A DNA stretch of 11,327 nucleotides from Oscillospiraceae bacterium (GCA_031281115.1 JAITFV010000011.1:1-11327); one strand, 5' to 3'. Positions 1 through 7,174 are shown, numbered from the stretch's first letter. The notes: generated from the letters alone by a model not told the origin. Made by a program: numbers and translations.

Positions 1-2781
1 GTATATTTTCGTGATAGCGCAGGGGGTCGTTAAAAGCTCTTTCCGGGTCAGCTACTATATCCCTGTTGTGTTGTATGTAGTCTTTCCAAATTATATTGGC
101 GGGGTAGAATGTCGTCAGAGTTATTAGGTTTGCAGCTTCATATATGGCTTCGGTGTTGATGTATTCGCCGCTGTTATCGTTGTCATCGTCTAAAAAGAGG
201 TTATCGAACGCATTTCCAAAGCTGATGTTATACGTCATGAAGAACGTGTTTGAATACCACCCCTGGAAGAAATAATTCATAAGCTGGGACCAAAGCATTT
301 CCTCGGTAATATCGCTGTTTAAAATTACCCCCGTCAGTTCAAAAATATAAGCTTCGCTTATACCCATTGCGTTTAGTGCCGCTCTCATACTTATCAGTCC
401 TGCGATATTTTCGCTGTTGAACTCACTGTCGAGGGCAATGTAACGCGCCTTGATTGCTTCAAGGATAAGCGACGGGTCATCGTCGTAGCCCCGTATAAGT
501 TCTGCTCCCACACCGAGACGGAACAGGCGGGTGTGAAGCTGCTGGAGACGGAGGTTTCTGTTTTCGGCTTCTTCGTCTTCCTCAAGTTCGAGAAGCTCTG
601 CTTGCAGCGCGTAAAAAACATCAATGAGATTGTACCAAGGGGTGTTATAATTCACATAGCTGTAAACTAAGTCAATATCACTTATACCCAGCGCGACTAA
701 ATGCCCGTAGGGGGTGCGATAGGTGGTATTACCATGAGTTAAAGGTCTGTTTTTTATAGCCGTCTCGCTGTTATAGTCAATCCGATGCGGTTCAAAATCG
801 TATCTTATATCGTTCAAGAGCGCGCTTAATTCAGAGCGCCTGTGATAATCGGGTTCGCGGAGTAACTCCATATTGCCGAGCAGAAAATAATACTCCAATG
901 AGGGACGGAGGGCGCTCCATTCGCTCACAGCTGTAATGTATTCCTCAAGGGCTTCTGTGTCAATATCGGGGTTGCCAGGAACGAGGGGTGAATCATCATA
1001 TCCATCTTCTTCTGAAGCAGGAGGTGAAGTATCGTTTTCGGGAAGTTCCTCAGAAAGACCTCTAATAATTTCCTCCCAATAATCGCTGTTTTCAAGAACA
1101 GATTGCAGATAATCATACTTCTCTAAGAGTGCGGCAAGTGAAATCTCAAGCCGCGCCTGATAGAATTCCGGCTCTGCCGCGGCTATCGGACTAATTCTTA
1201 CAATGCTTCCGAACTCACCGGACATCATACCTGCCACGCCTGACAAAGTCTGCAGCGCATACTCGTAGTCGCTCCTGACCGCCGAAGCGTGACTCCAGCC
1301 GATGATAATATCCCTTATACCCGTTAATGATTCGCGGAACGGCGTTCCGAGATACGGTCCGTATTCACGCAGGTCGTCCAAATCTATCTTTAATGTTTTT
1401 AAAGCGCGATAAATCTCGTCGCGGTATCCAACCCATTCACGCCATTGTAAGTTGCCGGAAACATCAGCAGCTTTTTCTTCCACATCTTTCAGCCCGTCTA
1501 AAAAGTTGAGGAATATCCACGAGACGGTTCTCTGCGGTTTTTCTTCTCCGGTATCCCCAATGTCGCCGGGATTCCAGCCGCCACTGCCGGGATTCCAACC
1601 GCCACTGCCGGGATTCCAACCGCCGCCGCTGCCAGGATTCCAACCGCCGCCTATGTTCCCGAGATAGTCAAGGTATAAGCCGCGCATATACTCGTTACCC
1701 CAGATGTGCGGATTGAGAATATCACCCTGCCCCGTGAAAATGTCACCGAATCGGGGGTGAGGTATGCTGACGAAATCGTCGTGGCGGGTTCTCGATGTTG
1801 TGTTATTCACTCCGATAAAACGTCTTACTACAGAGAAATCTACCACATATGACGGGTCGGTCATGCGGTTTAATTCATTGCTGTTATCCATGTGAGGGTT
1901 GTCGCGCAGGTATTTGAGCCTATTCTCGAAATGGTTAGGACTTATAAGGTTTCTGTTGTAAGCATCAATAAATAATAATCTTAAAATCCGCTCATATTCA
2001 TGTTGACTCATCTCGATGGGGTCGCCCTCCGAGTCATCGGCGTCATTTAACATTTCTTCGATAAACGATAAATCTATAACCAAGTTCTCAAGGAACACGA
2101 AGCTGTCGCTGTTGTACGGGTGATTCGGGCGATTGAGTATATTATCCTCGTCCGGTGCGAGGAAGCGCATCTTAGAAACGAATTCTTCCGTTGAGGGCGT
2201 TCTTACGCGGGAGCTTATGTCATTGACTGTCAGCCCCGCACCAATGGGAATCCCTGCAACGATTGCGTCAGCGATTACCTTATACATCTGCCGGCTTCCG
2301 AAGGGTATGTCATTTTCCTCCATGAATGTGCGGATGTGGGGATAATAGCGTACGGGGTCGTTTGTGGCGGCGGTTCTGCGCATGACGACGCTTGCGCTTG
2401 CATCAATATAGTCCTGCCATGCCGCGAACCACAGGCGTTCGGCATCTGTTTCGGCATCTGCATGGGGGCAGGCAAGAATAGGGGCGGCGCGTCCGGCAAG
2501 GCGAACAGGTGCATCGCTGAATATGGAGGTAGGCATCTCTACTTCGCCTATGTCTTGAATACCCGCGAAAATATCAATTGCGGCAACAATCTGGTTGAGC
2601 AGAAAAAGCGGAAGTATAATAACAGTTAATATAACCTTCTCGGTTATGTCCGAAATGGCGGGCAGAATGACGTCGGTAATGACCATCGCGGCGTTCGTTA
2701 GGAAAAGGTCTGCTACTCTTTGAATAAGCCGCCCGAGGGTGTTCTCTATTACCCATCTGATTAGTCTTCTTAAGAAATCAT
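1..2781 (-). CDS. Giant surface protein with VirB6-like N-terminus (3' end outside the window; apparent frameshift at the start)
   Basis: This frame has no stop from position 2803 to the left edge, giving at least 927 residues; the C-terminus is outside the window. A good ribosome site (AGGAGG, 2786-2791) precedes an ATG at 2779-2781, but that ATG reads M-I-S-stop. One extra T in the TTT run at 2775-2777 would join it to the long frame as M-I-F-L-R-R-L. Residues 38-75 (restored numbering) align without gaps to residues 22-59 of the neighbouring VirB6-like protein, sharing P-A-I, E-x-V-I-L, P-L-F-L and A-I-D-I-F-x-G. After this single membrane segment, about 850 residues look soluble and acidic. 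They include a 29-residue module near residues 122-150 that recurs at 899-927, four WNPG repeats (378-406), and a Pro/Asp/Glu/Ser linker around 570-605. I infer a second VirB6-like subunit with a huge extracellular loop. It could instead be a membrane-anchored surface protein that borrowed the N-terminus. Confidence 0.8.
1565..1651 (-). repeat. Tandem 21-24 bp repeat encoding WNPGSGG units
   Basis: Four in-frame units at 1565-1585, 1586-1606, 1607-1630 (24 bp) and 1631-1651 encode Trp-Asn-Pro-Gly followed by Ser-Gly-Gly or a Gly-rich variant, residues 378-406 of the giant protein. The first units differ by only one base and the third has an extra Gly codon, which points to recent slippage or unequal recombination. 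The likely role is a flexible Gly-rich linker bearing regularly spaced tryptophans. Confidence 0.9.
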
Positions 2782-2785
2782 CCGC

Positions 2786-2791
2786 CCTCCT
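2786..2791 (-). promoter_or_regulatory. Ribosome binding site of the giant VirB6-like gene
   Basis: The minus strand reads AGGAGG followed, after GCGG, by an ATG at 2779-2781. This site matters because it marks where translation should begin. The long downstream frame has no ATG, GTG or TTG in its own phase near this site; its first in-frame ATG is codon 33, inside a conserved hydrophobic segment and without a comparable ribosome site. Confidence 0.7.
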
Positions 2792-2843
2792 CTCGTTTTG
2801 ATTTTATGGTCTGTAATCCTTTATAGCCGTTTATAGTTCCTTA

Positions 2844-2893
2844 AATTAATCGAGTATAACTTGAAAATCACCCCCGCTTTTAGAATTAATCGA
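2844..2893. repeat. Pair of 10-bp direct repeats in the gap between the two VirB6-like genes
   Basis: AATTAATCGA occurs at 2844-2853 and again at 2884-2893, 40 bp apart, in the 115-bp gap between the end of the VirB6-like gene and the giant gene. A 40-bp spacing is close to four helical turns, so a binding site for a regulator is conceivable. The gap is AT-rich and the match may be chance. Confidence 0.3.
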
Positions 2894-2896
2894 TTC

Positions 2897-5263
2897 CTAT
2901 TTTAAATCTGATAAGTTCGGTTTAGCTGAAATGTTTTTTTGGTTGGCACGGAGTCTCTCCAGCGCTGCTGACGATGAGGGAATCTGTATCTTCGGGACCT
3001 CTGATAACTTTACGGAAGGCTGAAGCTTCAGTCCCGAGGGTTTTTTGTATCGATTTACGCCCCAAGTGTTTAAGTGCGGGAGACGAGAGCTGTTATATCG
3101 CGGGTGCCGATGCATAGGCGGAGACTTTGATGACGAAACTTTCGGTTCCTCGCTCTGCGGCTGGGGAATGGAGACATCGGGTTCCGATAATGATATATTG
3201 GGGACAGGCTGCACAATCGACTCGGTTGACGGTGCTTCGGGGAGCAGCACTTCGGAGGACGGTGCTTCGGGAGGCGGAATAACCGCCTTGTTTGATGTAG
3301 ATTCCGTGGACGGTGCTTCGGGAGGCGGAACAACCGCCTTGTTTGATGTAGGTTCCGTGGATGGAACTTTAGGCTTCTGCGATGTCGGCTTGAGAGGCGG
3401 GATTTTCGGTTTCGGTGATACCGGTTTGGGAGGCGGAACATTCAAGCCCGGGGTTGATGATACCGGTGGAACTATCGGAGGAATTTCCGGGATTACCGGC
3501 TTCTTTGACGTTTGTTCGGAAGATAGATTCTTCGGCTTCTTTGATGTTGGTTTGGAAAGCGAGGGGGGTGATGTCGAGGAACTCGGCAGAGATGTTAAAG
3601 ACACTGCCTTATTAGTTTCGGGTATGGGAGGCATAGACTTTTCGACTGCAACCGATGACGAGGGTTTACTGTTCTTAACCGATATATCGGGCAGCAGCTT
3701 GCTCGAACCTTTAAACGAATTTCCGCCTTTATTCTTATCGGTGTCTTTGGTTTTAACGTTTATGTTGTCTTTTTTGTCTTTTTTGTCATCTTTGTTTTTG
3801 TCGTCTTTGTTTTTATCGCCGGTTAATAAGCTATTAATATTTCTGATTGAATTTGTCATAGAGTTCATGGTGTCAAACGGTTTTCTTACCATATCTAATG
3901 GTGCTGACATTATTCCTCCGACACCTTTTTTCGCGCTTTGCATTGCGTCGCCCGCTTTTTGTACTGTGTTGGAAACTCTTTCTACAGCACCCTGAACCGT
4001 TTGCATGGGGTTGGTGACTGAATTCATCACGCTTGATGCAGCTCCGGCTACCCTTGAACCTACCGCGCCTGCAGCTGACGAGCTCTCGGTTTGACCGCCG
4101 CCCTGGCTCGCTAATGTGGAAATCATGGTGTGTGACTTATATGTAGCGTAGATTCCGCCGACAATCAGCAGTGCTTTCAGTATAGCGTTAATCCCGGCAT
4201 CTCTGTGAAGCACAAATTCAGGGCTCATCATTATCGGCAGTAAAAGTATAAATACTTTCAAAGTAATAACCGAACCGAAGCCGGCGACTATCTTCCCGAT
4301 GAAAGATTCCCGCCACTTCTTAAACCGCTCTCCCTCGTCAAGCACCATCGGGGCGACAAAGAACGGTGAAACTATAAACATAACCAGCAGTTCATAAATT
4401 CGCTGCAGAAATACCATCATAATCATAAGCAGCATAACAATCGCAAATATTGATACCACTACCATGATGTAATAGTTTCCGCTTGCCAACAGCCTGTATG
4501 CGTCAAAATCTTCGCGTATTCTTCCCATGCCGGTAAAGTCTACGCCTCTCGCTCCGCTTTGATAAGCTATTCTTAAATCTGCGTATTTTTCGCGCTGCCG
4601 CCCTTCGTCAATAGATTGCTGATTCGGGACAAAGGTTACGGTGCCTTTGCCGGGAAGGGGCTGCCATGTCCCGTTCGCTGTTCCCGCTCTGATTCCGGTA
4701 TAATTTACGGCTCCGTGGTGTGTCCCGGCAAAAAACATTACACCGGTAAGACTTACTCTGTAGGATTCTCCGACTGAACTGTCTATTATAATTCCCGTTT
4801 GCCGCAATACTAAGCCCGCTAAGTTAATTGAAGCAATACACATAAAAGGTATGAGCAGGAATGTAAGCATAGATTTCATGGTGAGACCCAAAACTTTACC
4901 GATAGGTTTCTTCCCTTCCAAATCGCCCATCGAGCGTATAACTGCTATGATTGCAAACCCGATACACAATGCCATAGCGACCATCGCAATTCCCCAAAAC
5001 GCCCGCATTATCATCGGTTGAGCAAAAAAGTGGTCGAATATATTCATGTTATTAACGTTGCCGCCTGTAGCGCCGACATTTGTGTCTACTCCCGAGAATA
5101 TGTCAATAGCTTGAAGCAGCAGGTCTACCAAAAACAAAGGAAAAACCAAGAAAAATAATATAACCATTTCACCCGCAAGATAGATTGCGGGCCAAATTGT
5201 ATTCAGAATCCAAGCCAAAGCGTGTGCGAGAAGCCAATTCATAAGTTCGTTGATTGACGGCAT
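2897..5263 (-). CDS. VirB6/TrbL-like T4SS membrane channel protein with long Pro/Ser-rich tail
   Basis: This 788-residue polytopic protein is the probable inner-membrane channel subunit of the transfer machine. Hydrophobic segments lie near residues 12-52, 88-110, 128-155, 264-288, 291-308, 328-346 and 358-376. The stretch from about 297 to 346 (S-P-F-F-V-A-P-M, then D-E-G-E-R-F-K-K-W-R-E-S-F) is the hallmark I associate with VirB6-like proteins of clostridial conjugative transposons. Residues 156-255 form a large loop between membrane segments. After residue 380 the protein turns soluble: Ala/Ser helices, a Lys/Asp run (482-500), then about 200 residues of Pro/Ser/Lys/Glu repeats and a basic C-terminus (715-788). 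The start is fixed by a GGAGGG site 7 nt before ATG 5263. It sits downstream of the pilin gene across a structured 383-bp gap. The tail is unusually long for the family, and its cellular side is uncertain. Confidence 0.88.
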   Translation of the reverse strand: MPSINELMNWLLAHALAWILNTIWPAIYLAGEMVILFFLVFPLFLVDLLLQAIDIFSGVDTNVGATGGNVNNMNIFDHFFAQPMIMRAFWGIAMVAMALCIGFAIIAVIRSMGDLEGKKPIGKVLGLTMKSMLTFLLIPFMCIASINLAGLVLRQTGIIIDSSVGESYRVSLTGVMFFAGTHHGAVNYTGIRAGTANGTWQPLPGKGTVTFVPNQQSIDEGRQREKYADLRIAYQSGARGVDFTGMGRIREDFDAYRLLASGNYYIMVVVSIFAIVMLLMIMMVFLQRIYELLVMFIVSPFFVAPMVLDEGERFKKWRESFIGKIVAGFGSVITLKVFILLLPIMMSPEFVLHRDAGINAILKALLIVGGIYATYKSHTMISTLASQGGGQTESSSAAGAVGSRVAGAASSVMNSVTNPMQTVQGAVERVSNTVQKAGDAMQSAKKGVGGIMSAPLDMVRKPFDTMNSMTNSIRNINSLLTGDKNKDDKNKDDKKDKKDNINVKTKDTDKNKGGNSFKGSSKLLPDISVKNSKPSSSVAVEKSMPPIPETNKAVSLTSLPSSSTSPPSLSKPTSKKPKNLSSEQTSKKPVIPEIPPIVPPVSSTPGLNVPPPKPVSPKPKIPPLKPTSQKPKVPSTEPTSNKAVVPPPEAPSTESTSNKAVIPPPEAPSSEVLLPEAPSTESIVQPVPNISLSEPDVSIPQPQSEEPKVSSSKSPPMHRHPRYNSSRLPHLNTWGVNRYKKPSGLKLQPSVKLSEVPKIQIPSSSAALERLRANQKNISAKPNLSDLK
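3258..3359 (-). repeat. Two 51-bp tandem copies in the VirB6-like tail
   Basis: Positions 3258-3308 and 3309-3359 are near-identical 51-bp units differing at two bases. Each encodes a 17-residue unit containing S-T-E-S-T-S-N-K-A-V and P-P-P-E-A-P. More degenerate copies of the PEAPS/TESTS theme lie on both sides, so the tail probably grew by repeated in-frame duplication. Confidence 0.9.
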
Positions 5264-5312
5264 AAATATTCCCTCCGTTTTTCCTGTTTATCAGGTAATT
5301 GCAAAACCCAAA

Positions 5313-5344
5313 TTTAGGGCGTGATGGGGGCATCACGCCCTAAA
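5313..5344 (-). terminator. Perfect 14-bp stem-loop, possible attenuator or terminator ahead of the VirB6-like gene
   Basis: The arms 5313-5326 and 5331-5344 are perfectly complementary and enclose a 4-base loop (CCCC on the transcript). On the transcribed strand the stem ends in TTT followed by GGGTTTTGC, a weak U-rich stretch. The stem lies 50 bp before the VirB6-like start. It could terminate much of the pilin transcript while letting some polymerase continue. Because the perfect symmetry works on both strands, it could also be an operator-like palindrome. Confidence 0.5.
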
Positions 5345-5350
5345 ATGGTT

Positions 5351-5506
5351 TAGTCATTGAACTTTAAAAGCGTCCTGCCCCTGCAAGAATTCTTACCGAC
5401 AAGGTGAGGAGAAGCCGAAGTGAATACTGTCGTACTCACGGGGTTACGGCAATTTAGCGCTAAAAAAACCGCGTGGGGGCAGGGCGCCTTTAAAGTTGAA
5501 TGACTA
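5351..5506. mobile_element. TA-flanked 152-bp inverted-repeat element (MITE-like) or structured RNA
   Basis: Arms 5353-5381 and 5476-5504 match as inverted repeats at 26 of 29 positions, and each arm is bordered by TA on its outer side (5351-5352 and 5505-5506). Inside are an 8-bp hairpin with one mismatch (5420-5427 with 5432-5439), enclosed by GCCG/CGGC, and a 12-bp palindrome TTTAGCGCTAAA (5453-5464). TA flanks with terminal inverted repeats and no transposase fit a miniature transposable element of the IS630/Tc1-mariner type. The strong self-complementarity would equally fit a structured transcript element. No second copy is in the window. Confidence 0.5.
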
Positions 5507-5575
5507 TACATTTCCACTAACTTCCGAAAATCTGTCATGAGCGAGGCTGGTGTAATTGTCTGCTGTATAGGTTCC

Positions 5576-5624
5576 GGAAATCCATCGGCACATATCGGCA
5601 TTTTTTAGCGCACCGATGGATTCC
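5576..5624 (-). other. Stem-loop just after the pilin stop codon
   Basis: GGAATCCATCGG-type arms (5613-5624 and 5576-5588, with one extra base in the second arm) form a 12-bp stem with a 24-base loop, starting 22 nt after the pilin stop. No T-run follows on the transcribed strand, so it is not a standard intrinsic terminator. I infer a 3' stabilising or processing hairpin for the pilin message. Confidence 0.5.
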
Positions 5625-5646
5625 AAGCCTATGAGAGCTTCAGGTC

Positions 5647-5946
5647 TTATTGATTTGCCGCCCACTCTGTCATAATCGGTAAACCTATTCTCAGCACTAC
5701 AACCAACACGAAAATAAGTACAAAACCTATTATTGCGTTTTTTAATGAACCCTTTGCCTTGTCGCGTTCCTGAGGTTCGTCAGCTTTTGCAAGTTTCAGG
5801 CCTAAGAATATGCAGAAGATTGCACCAACTGCACCGACTAAGGGAATAGCTATATTGAATATAGTTTCCAGCAAATCAGTGATAGGAGCTGTTACTGCAG
5901 TGAGGTCGGGAGATGATGACAGTAAAACCGAATAAAGATTAAACAT
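5647..5946 (-). CDS. VirB2/TrbC-type T4SS pilin subunit
   Basis: This 99-residue protein has two hydrophobic helices, about residues 28-52 and 70-92, separated by a short charged loop (K-A-D-E-P-Q-E-R-D-K-A-K). The second helix is entered through the motif S-L-K-N-A-I-I-G-F followed by F-V-L-V-V-V-L-R, typical of the Gram-positive T4SS pilin family (VirB2/TrbC type, Pfam T4SS_pilin as I recall it). Residues 1-25 are weakly hydrophobic and may be a leader, but no clear cleavage site is seen. The product would assemble in the membrane as pilus or channel subunits next to the VirB6-like protein. The start is set by AGGAGG 7 nt before ATG 5946. It follows the anchored Ig-like protein by 67 bp, and hairpins follow its stop, which suggests its message may be handled separately from the rest of the operon. 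Confidence 0.85.
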   Translation of the reverse strand: MFNLYSVLLSSSPDLTAVTAPITDLLETIFNIAIPLVGAVGAIFCIFLGLKLAKADEPQERDKAKGSLKNAIIGFVLIFVLVVVLRIGLPIMTEWAANQ

Positions 5947-6013
5947 TTTTGGTTCCTCCTTTCGTAATTATTCCATATTATGTTAAAGCTATAGGCTATT
6001 AAACATACGAGGT

Positions 6014-7174
6014 TTAGCGTACGCGCACCTTTTTGCGGTTGTAAATCAAGTACGTTGTGAGACCGACAATTAAAATTGATGAAACCGCGATTACCCAACC
6101 TGTAGGGACATCCATAACATAAAGTATTCTGAATGTATATTGAACTGAATTCCCTGCTGCATCGACAGCGGTTATATGGTAACGTCCCGCTTCACGGAGT
6201 ATACGATTATGCGGCGGATTTATTTCGGCGCGGTTATACAGGATTTGCAGGGATATGTCATAAATTTCATCAGAGTGATATGCAATCGGACCTATAAAAG
6301 CATCGCTTCCGTCCTCCGGCCATACCAATTCTGTCTGCTCTCCTTCCGCTGATACATTGTAGAATGTCAGTACAGGCGGGGCAGTGTCGAGCGTGATTGA
6401 AACCGTAAATACAGTTTCAAATTCGGCGTCGGCTATAGTAAATTCATAATCACCGTCTTCTCTCATATCAAAGCTTCTGTTGTCCGGGATTTGCTGCTGC
6501 CGTCCCGCGAGCAATACTTCAACGATTGTAAAGCCGTCGGGCGCGTTATACACAGTCAAGCTATTAACCGGTTCCGCTGCGATAGTGAAAGTGAAAATCT
6601 CGGTGACAAAGTCGGCTGCAAGCACGAGCCTGTATACGCCGTTCTCAATTATGGCTTCGCCCAGCAAATAGGAAATGAAAAATCCGTTTTGCTCTATACC
6701 CAGCGTTCCCGGCTCAAAATTGAGGAATACCTCCCGGCTTGTAATCATACCGTTCGGGATATTGGTGATGAGCATATCGCCGCTGCCGTATGGGAAGTGA
6801 TAGAGAGTGGATTCCGGCACAGGCTCGAACTCGGGCATTTCAAATTCCGGCTCAAAAATATTATCCTCTTCCGGCTCCTCTTCTTCGCTCACCGGATAAA
6901 ACCAATCGGGGATTTCTGTTATTGTGTAGAACCATGAGGGGATTCTGTCGATTTGCCGGAACCATATCGGTTCGGACGGCAAATCATAAAACCAGTCGGG
7001 GAGTTCTTCAACACCGTAGAGCCAGTTCGGAATCGGCTCACTGCTCCCGAAAATCCAATCGGGCAGTACTTGCACCTCCTGCGCTTCGTCAGCAAATCCC
7101 GTTAAAAGCCCCATTCCGAGCGCTGCCGTAACTATAATGGCAAAGACAAAGCATGATTTAGTCCTTTTCTTCAT
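6014..7174 (-). CDS. Membrane-anchored extracellular protein with Trp decapeptide repeats and Ig-like domains
   Basis: I place the start at ATG 7172-7174 (386 residues) because GGAGAGG lies 6 nt upstream. Residues 1-28 form a signal peptide (M-K-K-R-T-K, hydrophobic core, likely cleavage after G-F-A). Residues 37-93 carry six P-x-W-[FIL] repeats with Trp at 40, 51, 61, 71, 81 and 91. An acidic Pro/Glu linker follows (95-122). Then come about three beta-rich, Ig-like segments (129-199, 205-261, 266-352); the last has D-T-A-P-P-V-L-T-F and A-V-D-A-A-G-N-S, typical of bacterial Ig-like domains. A C-terminal membrane helix (360-379) and basic tail anchor it, so most of it faces outside. It overlaps virD4 by 17 nt, implying coupled translation, and precedes the pilin. 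I do not recognise the full-length family. A role in the outer face of the T4SS or in mating contact is inference. Confidence 0.82.
   Translation of the reverse strand: MKKRTKSCFVFAIIVTAALGMGLLTGFADEAQEVQVLPDWIFGSSEPIPNWLYGVEELPDWFYDLPSEPIWFRQIDRIPSWFYTITEIPDWFYPVSEEEEPEEDNIFEPEFEMPEFEPVPESTLYHFPYGSGDMLITNIPNGMITSREVFLNFEPGTLGIEQNGFFISYLLGEAIIENGVYRLVLAADFVTEIFTFTIAAEPVNSLTVYNAPDGFTIVEVLLAGRQQQIPDNRSFDMREDGDYEFTIADAEFETVFTVSITLDTAPPVLTFYNVSAEGEQTELVWPEDGSDAFIGPIAYHSDEIYDISLQILYNRAEINPPHNRILREAGRYHITAVDAAGNSVQYTFRILYVMDVPTGWVIAVSSILIVGLTTYLIYNRKKVRVR
6896..7066 (-). repeat. Six-copy Trp decapeptide repeat (protein level)
   Basis: The motif [IL]-P-[DNS]-W-[FL]-Y, with one P-I-W-F-R and one P-D-W-I-F variant, recurs at Trp spacings of 11, 10, 10, 10 and 10 residues. 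The DNA copies have diverged more than the protein, so selection appears to hold the period and the Trp/aromatic pair rather than recent duplication. Confidence 0.85.

Larger units (their letters stand above)
5264..5646. other. 383-bp non-coding gap between pilin and VirB6-like genes
   Basis: I see no credible gene here. It holds, in transcription order, a 12-bp stem-loop (5576-5624), a 29-bp imperfect inverted repeat enclosing further hairpins (5351-5506), and a perfect 14-bp stem (5313-5344). An 83-codon frame at 5350-5601 has no ribosome site and runs straight through the inverted repeats. Every other junction in the cluster is about 115 bp or less, so this gap is exceptional. Confidence 0.75.

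Noticed and set aside
2336..2629. A 97-codon plus-strand frame (and the minus-strand 79- and 60-codon frames beside it)
   Set aside because: All overlap the uninterrupted giant minus-strand frame in other phases and show no ribosome site or plausible domain.
3045..3995. A 316-codon open frame on the plus strand
   Set aside because: It lies antisense to the Pro/Ser/Lys-rich tail of the VirB6-like gene, whose repetitive codons suppress antisense stops. It has no ribosome site and encodes a low-complexity Gly/Ser/Asp/Phe protein.
5351..5506. The inverted-repeat element as an integron attC site
   Set aside because: The right arm contains GTTGAAT, which fits the attC core, but the left arm has a G where the partner core needs a pyrimidine. 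The arms are a continuous 29-bp match rather than the usual split boxes, and there is no integrase or cassette array.
5351..5506. The inverted-repeat element as a retron RNA or group II intron remnant
   Set aside because: No reverse transcriptase frame is in the window and I could not recognise a domain V-like hairpin.
5350..5601. An 83-codon minus-strand frame in the pilin-VirB6 gap
   Set aside because: No ribosome site precedes its ATG, it spans both arms of the 152-bp inverted repeat, and its composition has no recognisable domain.
6491..6937. A 148-codon plus-strand frame
   Set aside because: It is antisense to the well-supported Ig-like anchored protein and has no ribosome site or domain features.
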